From positions 94,080-158,079 of the forward strand of contig JAGOPY010000010.1 in assembly GCA_017991835.1 (NCBI GenBank): 64,000 nucleotides of DNA, written 5' to 3'. The position numbers and the translations under genes were made by a program. Source of the DNA: Bacteroidales bacterium. Its GTDB lineage: Bacteria > Bacteroidota > Bacteroidia > Bacteroidales > JAGOPY01. The notes beneath the pieces were generated by a model. It saw only the letters and a list, made by a program, of their open reading frames with translations, was not told the origin of the DNA and searched no databases. Shown here piece after piece: positions 38,193-47,409 of this stretch (position 1 is the stretch's first letter; every line of letters begins with the position of its first letter).

Positions 38193-38262
38193 CCGACGAC
38201 TGAAGCCGTCGGTTCCCACCTTCGTAAAACCATAGGAACCAACGGCTTTAGTCGTTGGAGCA
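38193..38262. repeat. double-hairpin repeat, copy 1
   Basis: CCGACGACTGAAGCCGTCGG at 38193-38212 and CCAACGGCTTTAGTCGTTGG at 38239-38258 are two short hairpins, starts 46 bp apart. The first is followed by TTCC and the second by AGCA. A homologous pair with the same layout is at 45874-45940. Confidence 0.8.
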
Positions 38263-38348
38263 CGAACTAATATCAGGTCATTATTGTGAAATATCAGGCT
38301 TTTGAGACAGCCTTTAAATCATTAGTCTTTCGTTTTATATTGCGATAA

Positions 38349-38374
38349 TTTATTTCGATCATAGTCGAAATAAA
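38349..38374. promoter_or_regulatory. hairpin/operator-like palindrome before the ATPase remnant
   Basis: TTTATTTCGA and TCGAAATAAA form a perfect 10-bp inverted repeat around TCATAG. A partial copy (ATCGAAATA) follows at 38404. It would sit at the promoter of the now decayed ATPase gene. Confidence 0.4.
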
Positions 38375-38404
38375 TTTCATATCTTTATAAATATACGTTC
38401 ATAA

Positions 38405-38642
38405 TCGAAATATTTATTTATTGATGAGATCCAGGAAATTGAAGGATGGGAAAAAGCAGTCTCGGGATTTCTTTAAACTCAGGGAATGCTCAGGTGCTGG
38501 CAACCCGGGTGAAGAATTCGCTCCACTAGAACGCATTAATGACAATTATCCCAAGTTCGTATTAACAATGGATAAGTATTTTGATGTAAATAGAGCAGGT
38601 ATTCAATGGCAGAACCTGGTCTACTATCTTGCTTTCCCTTAA
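38405..38642 (+). pseudogene. decayed AAA/DUF4143-type ATPase
   Basis: One frame at 38405-38476 encodes SKYLFIDEIQEIEGWEKAV, the Walker B region of DUF4143-type ATPases. It ends at a TAA. Another frame at about 38511-38642 encodes the family's C-terminal motif (EEFAPLERINDNYPKFVLTM, then DKYF and NLVYYL). The central and N-terminal parts are missing. So this is the remnant of one gene with an internal deletion and a frame change, not a small gene. Confidence 0.75.
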
Positions 38643-38754
38643 AAGTAGTAATCCGTAATAGTAATTCGGACGATTTTCAATTTAACAATTGAACAATTGA
38701 ACAGTTTAACATTCTACCTTAAGTCTTCTGACCACTGTATTCTTTTATAATAAA

Positions 38755-38762
38755 TATCTTTG
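38755..38762 (+). promoter_or_regulatory. -7 box of the ferritin gene
   Basis: TATCTTTG, a full match to TAnnTTTG, 24 bp before the ATG at 38787. Confidence 0.55.
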
Positions 38763-38786
38763 CAAAAAATTTAAAATCTCCGAACC

Positions 38787-39311
38787 ATGATATCAAAGAA
38801 AGTCGAAAAAGCCATTAACGAGCAGATAAAAAAAGAGGAGTACTCCTCCCGGCTTTATTTAGCCATGGCATCCTGGTGCCAGAAGAACGGTTATCCGGGC
38901 GCTGCAGCGTTTTTATACACCCATTCCGATGAAGAGAGGATGCACCAGTTAAAATTCGTCCACTACCTGAACGACCGCGGCGGTTATGCCGTGCTGCAGG
39001 ACATTGAGCAGCCTGCTTTTAAAGGTGACAGTCTGCTGAAAATGTTCCAGGAGGTGCTCAAACATGAACAGTACATCACGGCCTCGATCAACGACATTTA
39101 CCACGTCTGCATGACGGAAAAGGATTATACCACGGCCAATTTCCTGCAGTGGTTCATTACCGAGCAGATCGAAGAAGAGAACCTGGTCAACGGGATTCTG
39201 GACCAGATGGCGCTGGCCGGATCGGATAAATCGGGATTATTCCATATCGATAAGGAGCTTGGTGGTAAAGCTGCTCCGGCAGGGGGTGGAGCCAAGCCCT
39301 CCGCGACTTAA
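38787..39311 (+). CDS. ftnA: ferritin
   Basis: 174 residues, four-helix bundle. Iron ligands at the ferroxidase centre fit E17 (KKEEYSSRLYLAM), E50 and H53 (DEERMHQLK) and the late Glu pair in FITEQIEEENL. It oxidises and stores iron in a 24-subunit shell. The C-terminus has a Gly/Ala/Pro-rich tail. It is monocistronic with its own promoter. Confidence 0.94.
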   Translation: MISKKVEKAINEQIKKEEYSSRLYLAMASWCQKNGYPGAAAFLYTHSDEERMHQLKFVHYLNDRGGYAVLQDIEQPAFKGDSLLKMFQEVLKHEQYITASINDIYHVCMTEKDYTTANFLQWFITEQIEEENLVNGILDQMALAGSDKSGLFHIDKELGGKAAPAGGGAKPSAT

Positions 39312-39314
39312 TTG

Positions 39315-39392
39315 TGCTTTGCGACCCTTTGCGTGATAGTTTTAAAAGCTATTTCGCAGAGGTACGCAAAGACGCGCAAAGTTACGCAGAGG
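39315..39392. repeat. CGCAAAG-type imperfect inverted repeat
   Basis: CTTTGCGACCCTTTGCG on the left is mirrored by CGCAAAGACGCGCAAAG on the right, with a TTTTAAAA centre. It is the same design as the ACCACAAAG elements with another word. It lies between convergent ferritin and T9SS genes. Confidence 0.75.
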
Positions 39393-39415
39393 ATTTCATC
39401 TCGCCGGTTCGTCTT

Positions 39416-41347
39416 CTATCTCGAAATAATCAGTTTGGAACTGCCAACGATGTTGCCTCCATTACGAAGAACGACAAGATACAATCCAGGCCTGAGATTT
39501 TCGACATTCATCTGAATTTCATGATTGGATACTGGTATGAGAAATTTCCGGATTTCTATCCCATACATATCATACATCTCCAATAAAAAATCCCCTCGAC
39601 CATCGACCATCGACCATCGACAATCGACAATCCCTGAGGCTGGATTAGGCCACACCTCCAACCCTCTCCCCGTCTCCTTGTCTCCCGGTCTCCCCGTCTC
39701 CTCTTCTTCAATTCCCAGGCATGTATGCACCCTCACACACTTCGCTTCCGACCATTCAGAATACCCGCAGTCGTTTGTTCCGCGGGCTTTCAGCTCGGCA
39801 GTGCCCTCGTAGGTGAGGTTCCAGGTGATTTGTGCTGACAATGAATCACTTGTTATTGTTCCTGCATTTTCCGGGATAAGCATCCATTCGTAGCCCGAGG
39901 CCCATTTTGCCGTATCGAGGGAATAGACGGATGTGGCCGTAACAGTGGAACAGACCGTATCCGGCCCGGACGTAATGACTGGCACATGCGGCTTGTAATA
40001 ATCGCAGTCCTTGATTTCGAGCAGCCAGGCGTTATAAATGCTTGTATTATTCGGAAACAAATCACATTCGACATCGTCGCTGAGGTAATTGGCATTTGCC
40101 CCGATCACATAATTGTAATCATCTTTCTTCAACACCGAATGAATTCCCCAGAACCGTTCCGTACTCTGACCGCCAAAACAATGATTCCATTGAAGTTCAC
40201 CGTCTCCTGTGAGTTTAACAACCCATATATCGGAATAGTAATCAAACAATGAATGATTCCCTGTAACATCGCCATCAAGTGAAAAAGCATTGCCAATTAT
40301 GATGAATCCGCTATCGTCTGTCTGAGTTAAAAATACCGGCCATTCTGAAGCCAATCCACCAAGACACTTTTGCCATATAAGATTGCCGTAAAGATCTATT
40401 TTAAAAGCCCAGATATCCCCATAATCACCACCGGGATCGCCATGAAAACCACTTACATCACGGTCATTTGATCTGGTTGAAGCTGCGATAACATATCCAC
40501 CTTCAGCTTCAATTATATCATAACCTTGATCAGGATATTTACCTCCATAACACCATTGATTTACAAAATTCCCATTATAATCCAATTCTACAATCCAGAC
40601 ATCGGTATAAATATAATATCCGATATCGGGGCAATCGATCATACCTCCCAGAAGTTCGTGACTTCCGACAAAAAGGATTGTATTGTGAGAAGTGGGTTTT
40701 ATTTTCAGTCCATTATCTGCCCCTTCGTTGCCGATCGTTTTTTGCCATATGATGTTACCCACAGAATCTATCCGGCACAACCAAACATCCATATTCCCAT
40801 AATAATTTGTAATATCGCCACCTAAGGAGCTTATAACTCCCATCATCAACGCCCCTTTATCCGGCATCAAGATTGCATCAATGGCTATCTCACCATTAGC
40901 CGCGCCACCATAGTTTTTTTCCCACATAATTTCTCCATCAGCATTTATTTTAACCATCCAGAAATTTTTACCCTGAAAATTATGAACGTCGCCATCGCTG
41001 GAACTTGCGTGATTGAACAAGTAATAGCTGTCGTGGTCTATACGAATGATTTTATGGGGCCCATCGCCTGAACTGCCTCCATAACATCGTTCCCAAATAA
41101 CATTGCCATAGTTGTCTGTGTTAACAATCCAGGCATCGGCTCCGCCATGATAATTTGAGATACCAGGTCCATCATTAAGAATATAAATTCCAAACAAGTA
41201 GCCATTGTCAGTTTTTTCAGCAGCGTAAGTCCAATTATGCCCATTCTCGGCGCCGAGGCAGTTTTGCCAGATCACAGACTCTATTTGTGCATTCAGGGCA
41301 ATGGTATTAAAGAAGATAGAGAGTATGGGCGTGATTATGATTTTCAT
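39416..41347 (-). CDS. secreted seven-unit beta-propeller-like protein with T9SS sorting domain
   Basis: 643 residues with a signal peptide (ends LNAQ). A repeated unit with W(Q/E)(K/N/R)C(L/Y)GG appears about seven times (WQNCLGAENGH, WERCYGGSSGD, WEKNYGGAANG, WQKTIGNEGAD, WQKCLGGLASE, WNHCFGGQSTE), which suggests a propeller. A PKD/Ig-like unit and the sorting domain (LEVWPNPASG ... LRPGLYLVVLR) follow. The linker EETGRPGDKETGR and the stretch GIVDCRWSMVDGR come from short reiterated words. Confidence 0.82.
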   Translation of the reverse strand: MKIIITPILSIFFNTIALNAQIESVIWQNCLGAENGHNWTYAAEKTDNGYLFGIYILNDGPGISNYHGGADAWIVNTDNYGNVIWERCYGGSSGDGPHKIIRIDHDSYYLFNHASSSDGDVHNFQGKNFWMVKINADGEIMWEKNYGGAANGEIAIDAILMPDKGALMMGVISSLGGDITNYYGNMDVWLCRIDSVGNIIWQKTIGNEGADNGLKIKPTSHNTILFVGSHELLGGMIDCPDIGYYIYTDVWIVELDYNGNFVNQWCYGGKYPDQGYDIIEAEGGYVIAASTRSNDRDVSGFHGDPGGDYGDIWAFKIDLYGNLIWQKCLGGLASEWPVFLTQTDDSGFIIIGNAFSLDGDVTGNHSLFDYYSDIWVVKLTGDGELQWNHCFGGQSTERFWGIHSVLKKDDYNYVIGANANYLSDDVECDLFPNNTSIYNAWLLEIKDCDYYKPHVPVITSGPDTVCSTVTATSVYSLDTAKWASGYEWMLIPENAGTITSDSLSAQITWNLTYEGTAELKARGTNDCGYSEWSEAKCVRVHTCLGIEEEETGRPGDKETGRGLEVWPNPASGIVDCRWSMVDGRGDFLLEMYDMYGIEIRKFLIPVSNHEIQMNVENLRPGLYLVVLRNGGNIVGSSKLIISR

Positions 41348-41369
41348 AAATAGTTGGGTTTTATTACTA

Positions 41370-41390
41370 CTGCAGGCTATCTGCCTGCAG
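41370..41390. repeat. hairpin between two T9SS genes
   Basis: CTGCAGGC at 41370-41377 and GCCTGCAG at 41383-41390 form a perfect 8-bp stem with a 5-nt loop, in the 58-bp gap between the subtilase gene and the propeller gene. No T-run follows on the minus strand. Confidence 0.5.
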
Positions 41391-41405
41391 CAGTTAATGA
41401 AAATG

Positions 41406-44400
41406 TTACTGGATTACTATTTTGCCTGCTTTGCTTATTCCATCTGATAATAGACTATAGTAATAAACCCCTGCTTTAATTTCAGTTGTATTCCATACTT
41501 TTTGACCTTGCTTGCCATATACCTGAATCTGCCAGATTCTTTTTCCACTCAAGTCTGAGATAAGGATTTGTCCAGTTGAAGTTTCGTTAAACAGTTCATA
41601 ATTAAAGGCCACATAATATTGGGCAGGATTGGGCTCAGCCGAAATCATTAATATTTCATTTACAGTAATTGGCTGTAGATTATGTATGTAAGCATTTTTC
41701 AGATATGTACTATCGGGCATTTCCATACAATTACAGTAATAATGATCGTAGGCATAAGTAAGGATATTCCTGGCCATGTTACCGGCGATGGATGTGCTAT
41801 CTTCGGCGAAGTTCTCCAGTAAAGAAATTTCCGTGCTATCAAGCTCAGAAATATTTTTACTTTCCGCAATCCATTGAATTTGAAGCTCGACCATCGATTT
41901 GTAATTGTTGTAGTCCGCCAGACTTTCACCTTCAAGGTTATATAACGAAGGCAATAGATTAATAAGTGCGATAGCATTTGCCGTATCATTTTCGGAAAGA
42001 TATGATGCTATGATTTGACGGTCGGCAACCATATTATCCAGATTATCCAGCCAGTTCCTATAATCTGATATGTTAATCGCTGTATCGAACAGGATGCTTC
42101 GTACAATATCTTGAACAGCCTGTGTCTTTGCACCATGATATTGAGCCATTTCGTCTTCAAGTATGGTCTTATAAGTAATCCCGCTGACTGCCTGTCGGAG
42201 TATTTCGATCATGTATTGTGGTAATGGATCTTCTTTTTGCTCCAGGTAACTGATCAATGTATCCCTGTTCAGTTCATCAGGATTTGCAGAAAGGATCTCA
42301 AGTAACACTTCGTCAGGAAAAACATCGGTACGGTCGGCCATTGCCCGCAATACTTCCTGGGAAAGATGGGGAGAATGGCCAAGTAGCTGAGTTCTTAATG
42401 CCCACATATCATCAGATTCTGCAGATTCAATATCGGACAATTCCGTTTCCGTATCTCCCCCATCAATTAATGATTCATATAAATAACTTACCGAATTAAA
42501 GTCGCTAAGATTTTGGGCATAAGATTCTTCTTTTGCCAATCGTTCTTCATAAGTCAGGCCAACATGTCCGCCACCCCCATAATGATCCGGGCAATCATAT
42601 TCATAACTAATGACCTTTTCAAATAATTCATCCGGATCTGCATGGATGTTAATCGGTTCCTGATCGGTACAAGGATCACAATAGTAATAATTGATGATAC
42701 TTGTGCCCCAATTTTCGAAATGCATAACATAAGAGGTATACCTTGAAAAAATGTTACCAGATGCTGTGTCACGACTTCCATGATAACCCCGGATCATCGC
42801 TCCGGTAGTATCCGTTCCGATGAATTGTACCATAAAGTCAACTGCATTATGGGAATTCTGATTGCATTGGTACTCAACACCAGTAGAAGCATTGTTTTGG
42901 TCGGAACGATTTTTTCCTTCAGCATAGTTTCCAAAGCTTAATCTGTCTAACTCATTTTTGTATATAATGTCATGTTCCGAGGGGCAACTTTGCACCCGGA
43001 TACCGGCATAGATCCCTGTCGGGGCGCTAAAGTTTTTTCTGAGTTTATTGTTTTCAATACAAAAACCATTAGCCAGATTTACATCAATTCCAAACCCATT
43101 GGCGAATCCGCAATGCCCTGTCGTCCCTTCATCATATCCTACCTCAAAATAGTTTCCGAGGACGACAGCATAATTCGTACTTGAAAGATAGACGCCAATG
43201 GCATTGTCATCAAACCTTGCGCTGTGAATGAAAGTGGGATGAGGCTGCAAATCAGAAGTGAAAGAGCCTATTCCCCGATAAAAGCCGCTGAACCGGCAAC
43301 TGTCGGCATCAACGCAGGGAATGGTATGCGAAGGGCAGTAAGGCCTTACGTAAAAGCCGGCGTTGTAAGCAGCTATGCCATCGCTCCATTCCGAAATATT
43401 TGAAGCATCGTGATTGAGAGAGAATGTGCACCCGTTGAATTGCAGACCCCTGACATGGCAGAGATCGACGTGTTTGTTAAAAGTCATATCGCCCAGGTAA
43501 TATTGATCGATAATAAATGCACAATTAGTGAATATTCCGTAATAATCAAGTTCCTGTGTGGGATATAATGGATTGAAGTTGCGGTAATACAGTGCATGCG
43601 CAGACATGACATTGTTTTTAAAAGTAGAATTGTAAGCTTCCACAATGCCTCCCGTCATGGTGTAATCATCCGGTTTCCATAGATTTATGGCTGTGACGGC
43701 ATTTTCAATTGTTGCGCCATTGAGAATGATTACACCTTGTGGATAGGGTAAAAGCGGGTACTTGAATTGCGGAGCATTCGGATAACCCCAGACTTCGATG
43801 CCGGGCCAGGAGGTGTTTTCATGATCGCAACATTTCATATTGGTCAGTGTTGAATTATTTACAACCAGGGTGCCACCGGATTCAATAACCAATGCTGCTT
43901 CCGGGCCAAATTGAATATCAGCATTTATAGTAAGCGTAACGCCTGATTTAACATGAACTGACCTCAAGAAAGACCTGGAGTAATCCCAGGTTTCATCTGC
44001 CTCAATTTCCAGTATTGGCGCTGATTGTCCTGCCTTGCAAACGGCTTTGTAAGCATTTAGCCGGCCATGGCCAATTTCATCATTATGCCCGTTTTCATCG
44101 TATGTGTAATAAGACCCTTTATCGGCCGCTGCTTTTAATGTGTCGGCGATTGCTTGATTGGTAAGATCAGGGTTCACCGAACACATCAAAGCAGCGGTGC
44201 CGGCGACCATAGCCGATGCTGCAGAGGTATTGCCTCCTTCGATCAATTCAAAGCCGTTGTAAGAATTGGTTTGTGGTACGAGTCCAAAGATATTTTCACC
44301 CGGAGCGCCTATGTCAAGTTCATCACCATAATTGGAATTTGATTTTCTAAGATCCTGATCAGTAGTTGCCCCAACTGCAAATACAAAATCAAGGTTTGCC

Positions 44401-45527
44401 GGATAAGACACACTAAAATCGCTACCTTCACCATGGTTGCCGGCAGCTGCTACTATAAAAGCGCCATTATTATATGCATCTTGTAAAGCATTTGTAATGA
44501 AAGAATTTTCTAAGGTTTGTAATGCCAATTCAATAATTTTAGCTTTATGCTCATGAGGCAATTTATACATTGCGTATTCTATTCCCCAAGCAACATCACT
44601 AGTTAAAGCTCCTTCTTCTCCAGTAACACCCAGTTTGTAAAATAGCATAGATACTCCTTTATCGTGCCATCCGCCTGCAATTCCGGATATCCCATAACCA
44701 TTATTTGTTTTGGCTCCAATAATTCCTGAAAGAAAAGTTCCATGCATCCAGAATGCCTTTGCTAACGGCTCATCATATTGACAATATTCTAATAACCAGT
44801 CATAATCATAATTTCTTACATCATTCCCTTGATAGAAAACAGGATAATGGTTCACGTCGTGCATTTCTCCCCAGCCTTTCCAATCGTCGTCATAACCGTT
44901 TGCATCATTATCTGTAGTGTCTCCGGAATTAGGGTCGTTCCAAATAGTCCAGGTGTCCTGATCATTAAGGTAAATGTTCTCATAACCGTCCGTTCCAGGT
45001 CCAAGGTCATCATGTTCCCAGTCAAAACCCCAATCAAGGATTGCAACTATCACCTCGGGATCGCCTGTAGTTATATTCCAGGCATCTCTGGCTTGAATTT
45101 GAGTTAAATACCACTGATCCAAAGAATAATTGTCTGAGGCTTCTAATGGTTCACAAGCCGGATAAACCGATGTGTTATATTCGACCGCTTCTACCAGGTT
45201 TTCACCACTTAAATCCGTTGCCAGTTCGACGAATCTATAGCCCGGATCATAGGTGTAAGAATGCCAGCCAAATGTAAAATAATGATTCAAATTTAAATCG
45301 TATTCATTCTCGATAGATTCAATGTTAATGGTATTTGCAATCCCATTATACCTGATAAAGATAAGGGAAGTATCGACGTAAAAGGTATCAGTCTGGTAAA
45401 TTATAAAGTACTTTTCATTGTCATAATGAATTGTATCATTTCCAACTATGTTGATACTGGCCTGGATAGGAAGAGAACATATGAAAGAGAAACTTAAAAG
45501 TAAGATTGGATTAATTATTTTTTTCAT
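41406..45527 (-). CDS. subtilisin-family (S8) protease with beta-helix-like region and T9SS sorting domain
   Basis: 1373 residues with a signal peptide (ends IQAS). Catalytic residues: Asp165 (VAILDWGFDW), His262 (WMHGTFLSGII), Ser435 (GGNTSAASAMVAG), with oxyanion Asn364 (AAGNHGEG). Residues ~510-960 look like a right-handed parallel beta-helix (GGTLVVNNSTLTNM, FTNCAFII, LQFNGCTFSL). A helical stretch of ~250 residues follows, then the sorting domain (ISAEPNPAQYYVAF ... AGKIVIQ). It is probably a surface or released protease. A (CT)16 tract lies 78 bp before the ATG. Confidence 0.87.
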   Translation of the reverse strand: MKKIINPILLLSFSFICSLPIQASINIVGNDTIHYDNEKYFIIYQTDTFYVDTSLIFIRYNGIANTINIESIENEYDLNLNHYFTFGWHSYTYDPGYRFVELATDLSGENLVEAVEYNTSVYPACEPLEASDNYSLDQWYLTQIQARDAWNITTGDPEVIVAILDWGFDWEHDDLGPGTDGYENIYLNDQDTWTIWNDPNSGDTTDNDANGYDDDWKGWGEMHDVNHYPVFYQGNDVRNYDYDWLLEYCQYDEPLAKAFWMHGTFLSGIIGAKTNNGYGISGIAGGWHDKGVSMLFYKLGVTGEEGALTSDVAWGIEYAMYKLPHEHKAKIIELALQTLENSFITNALQDAYNNGAFIVAAAGNHGEGSDFSVSYPANLDFVFAVGATTDQDLRKSNSNYGDELDIGAPGENIFGLVPQTNSYNGFELIEGGNTSAASAMVAGTAALMCSVNPDLTNQAIADTLKAAADKGSYYTYDENGHNDEIGHGRLNAYKAVCKAGQSAPILEIEADETWDYSRSFLRSVHVKSGVTLTINADIQFGPEAALVIESGGTLVVNNSTLTNMKCCDHENTSWPGIEVWGYPNAPQFKYPLLPYPQGVIILNGATIENAVTAINLWKPDDYTMTGGIVEAYNSTFKNNVMSAHALYYRNFNPLYPTQELDYYGIFTNCAFIIDQYYLGDMTFNKHVDLCHVRGLQFNGCTFSLNHDASNISEWSDGIAAYNAGFYVRPYCPSHTIPCVDADSCRFSGFYRGIGSFTSDLQPHPTFIHSARFDDNAIGVYLSSTNYAVVLGNYFEVGYDEGTTGHCGFANGFGIDVNLANGFCIENNKLRKNFSAPTGIYAGIRVQSCPSEHDIIYKNELDRLSFGNYAEGKNRSDQNNASTGVEYQCNQNSHNAVDFMVQFIGTDTTGAMIRGYHGSRDTASGNIFSRYTSYVMHFENWGTSIINYYYCDPCTDQEPINIHADPDELFEKVISYEYDCPDHYGGGGHVGLTYEERLAKEESYAQNLSDFNSVSYLYESLIDGGDTETELSDIESAESDDMWALRTQLLGHSPHLSQEVLRAMADRTDVFPDEVLLEILSANPDELNRDTLISYLEQKEDPLPQYMIEILRQAVSGITYKTILEDEMAQYHGAKTQAVQDIVRSILFDTAINISDYRNWLDNLDNMVADRQIIASYLSENDTANAIALINLLPSLYNLEGESLADYNNYKSMVELQIQWIAESKNISELDSTEISLLENFAEDSTSIAGNMARNILTYAYDHYYCNCMEMPDSTYLKNAYIHNLQPITVNEILMISAEPNPAQYYVAFNYELFNETSTGQILISDLSGKRIWQIQVYGKQGQKVWNTTEIKAGVYYYSLLSDGISKAGKIVIQ

Positions 45528-45601
45528 GGATTTGCTTTTTAAAGATTTAGTAATGGAGTTTAAATGGGAAACTTAAACCGCATTACGGGGGGATCTTTAT
45601 T

Positions 45602-45638
<37 letters not shown>

Positions 45639-45775
45639 AGAAACGCGCTATTAGGTAAAACCGAATCATTTGGATCAATTGGATTTGGTTAAAAATGAAA
45701 ACGCGAAATGCATGGAACAAATATAAATAAGATATATTCAAAAGTCAAGGGATGGTTGATAACTTTTTCGTACAT

Positions 45776-46018
45776 GAGACTCCATCTCAAATTAGAGATG
45801 GAGTCTCATTAAATTCAGATGGAGTCTCACAGAAATACCCCATTACACTATCAGTTCCAGATGGAATTGTCTTCCGACGGGTGAATCCGTCGGTTCCAAA
45901 GATGCACAATATGGCACCAACGGATTTACCCGTTGGAGCAATACAAACAACAACCAAAGGATTTACCCGTCGTACTACCAAATCAAATCGAAAATGCCGA
46001 ATGCCGAATGCCGAATCG
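45776..46018. repeat. composite repeat region between subtilase and DUF3109 genes
   Basis: GAGACTCCATCTC (45776-45788) pairs with GAGATGGAGTCTC (45795-45807), and a third direct copy is at 45817-45828. A double-hairpin repeat follows: CCGACGGGTGAATCCGTCGG (45874-45893) and CCAACGGATTTACCCGTTGG (45917-45936), homologous to 38193-38262. Then come a partial copy (about 45958-45974) and three AATGCCG words (45993-46018). There is no gene in 45528-46028. Confidence 0.8.
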
Positions 46019-46028
46019 GGTAATACCT

Positions 46029-46592
46029 CTATTCCCTGAAGCTGATCTCCTTCTCAAGCTCCCGGTACCAGCTTTCCCCGTATTTCCTCACCAGGGCCGT
46101 CTTCAGAAATTTGTAAAGCGGTATCCCCTCTTTGTTTCCCAGCTTCAGAGCCGGTTTGCAAATATTCCACTTGTGGTAGTTCACCGCTTCGAATGTGGCG
46201 TATTTGGTGATCCTGACAGGGTAGAGATGGCATGATATCGGCTTGAGGAAACGGGTTTTGCCTTCGCTGAAGGCTTTTTCAATGGCACAATAAGCTATCC
46301 CGTTGTTAAAATTGGTAAACGCGCATTCGCCGTCGTTCACAAGGGGCGTGACAAACTTTCCGGCAATATCGTAATCAAAAACACCGGAGTTCTCAACCGT
46401 CGCAATGCCTCGTTCGGTCATAAACGGCTTTATCGCTTCCAGTTCGTCTTCCAGGATGGCTATCTCCTCTTCTTCAAGCGGGGCGCCGGCATCGCCGGCC
46501 ACGCAGCACGCACCCTGGCACCGCTCCAGGTGGCAGCAGAACCTGACCAGGTGCAGGTCGTCGGAAACTGCGGTGTCGCCAATGAGGATCAT
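46029..46592 (-). CDS. DUF3109-family protein (YkgJ-like Cys-rich)
   Basis: 187 residues. Conserved Cys pattern in RFCCHLERCQGACCVAGDAGAPL, split here as RFCCHLERCQG and ACCVAGDAG, plus CAFTNF, CAIEKAF and CHLYPVRI. Such proteins probably bind a metal or an Fe-S cluster; function unknown. Its ATG overlaps the stop of the uridine kinase gene by 4 nt, so the two are translationally coupled. Confidence 0.85.
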   Translation of the reverse strand: MILIGDTAVSDDLHLVRFCCHLERCQGACCVAGDAGAPLEEEEIAILEDELEAIKPFMTERGIATVENSGVFDYDIAGKFVTPLVNDGECAFTNFNNGIAYCAIEKAFSEGKTRFLKPISCHLYPVRITKYATFEAVNYHKWNICKPALKLGNKEGIPLYKFLKTALVRKYGESWYRELEKEISFRE

Positions 46593-47206
46593 CTCTCCTG
46601 GTTAAATTTCCAGTTGATGCGGCTGCTCAGCAGGTCGATCGCCACGCTGTTCTCGCCACCCTGCGGAATGATCAGGTCGGCATACCTTTTCGATGGCTCG
46701 ATAAACTGCAGATGCATCGGTTTGACATACGTCTCGTAGTGGCGCAGCACCATGGCGACATCACGGCCGCGCTCCAGGATGTCGCGCTGTATGATGCGGG
46801 TCAGGCGGTCGTCGGCATCGGCATCCACAAATACCTTCACATTGAACCGGTTACGCAGTTCCGGGTGGGTGAGGATCAGGATGCCCTCGACGATGATCAC
46901 CCGCTTGGGCTCAATCTTAACCGTTTCTTTCAAGCGGGCACATTCCACGTAAGAATAGCGCGGCATCTCTATAGAATGCCCTTTTATCAGCTTATCGAGG
47001 TGATGAATGAGCAGCTCCCATTCGATCGAATCGGGATGGTCGAAGTTGATCAGCTTTTTCTCCTCCGGCGACAAATGGCCGTTGTCCCAGTAGTAGGCGT
47101 CCTGCGACATGATGGAAACCGACTTTGGCGGCAAGCCCTCGATGATCTTGTTGACAACGGTGGTTTTCCCCGACCCCGATCCACCGGCGATTCCTATGAC
47201 GAGCAT
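46589..47206 (-). CDS. udk: uridine kinase
   Basis: 205 residues from the ATG at 47206. P-loop GGSGSGKT at 8-15, then MSQDAYYWDNGHLSPEEK, FDHPDSIEWELL and RIIQRDILERGRD, all typical of uridine/cytidine kinase. It phosphorylates uridine and cytidine in pyrimidine salvage. First gene of a two-gene unit with the DUF3109 protein. Confidence 0.93.
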   Translation of the reverse strand: MLVIGIAGGSGSGKTTVVNKIIEGLPPKSVSIMSQDAYYWDNGHLSPEEKKLINFDHPDSIEWELLIHHLDKLIKGHSIEMPRYSYVECARLKETVKIEPKRVIIVEGILILTHPELRNRFNVKVFVDADADDRLTRIIQRDILERGRDVAMVLRHYETYVKPMHLQFIEPSKRYADLIIPQGGENSVAIDLLSSRINWKFNQER

Positions 47207-47282
47207 GGTGCTGATTTTTTTGCTAAAATACAAAAAGTTGGCAGCATGTCCTGAAAAGCTTATCGGCGAGGGATCATCGCCG

Positions 47283-47370
47283 ACATATGATCAATATAAT
47301 AATGACGCGAACGCAGTGAGCTTATGGTGTTCGCGAAGCGAACTAATGACCACCTTCTGACATTATCGCA
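47283..47370. repeat. hairpin/word repeat between udk and a T9SS gene
   Basis: On the minus strand it reads GTCAGAAGGTGGTCATTAG, then TTCGCTTCGCGAA and GCTCACTGCGTTCGCG. These are the same words as at 32789-32860 and 63117-63200, in one common order. Confidence 0.65.
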
Positions 47371-47409
47371 CTTTATATTATTTTTACTGAATAAATAATC
47401 CCTTTCAGA

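Noticed and set aside
38421..38642. A 73-residue stand-alone gene
   Set aside because: Its second half is the C-terminal motif of DUF4143-type ATPases and its first half is the Walker B region read in a wrong frame, so it is part of a pseudogene.
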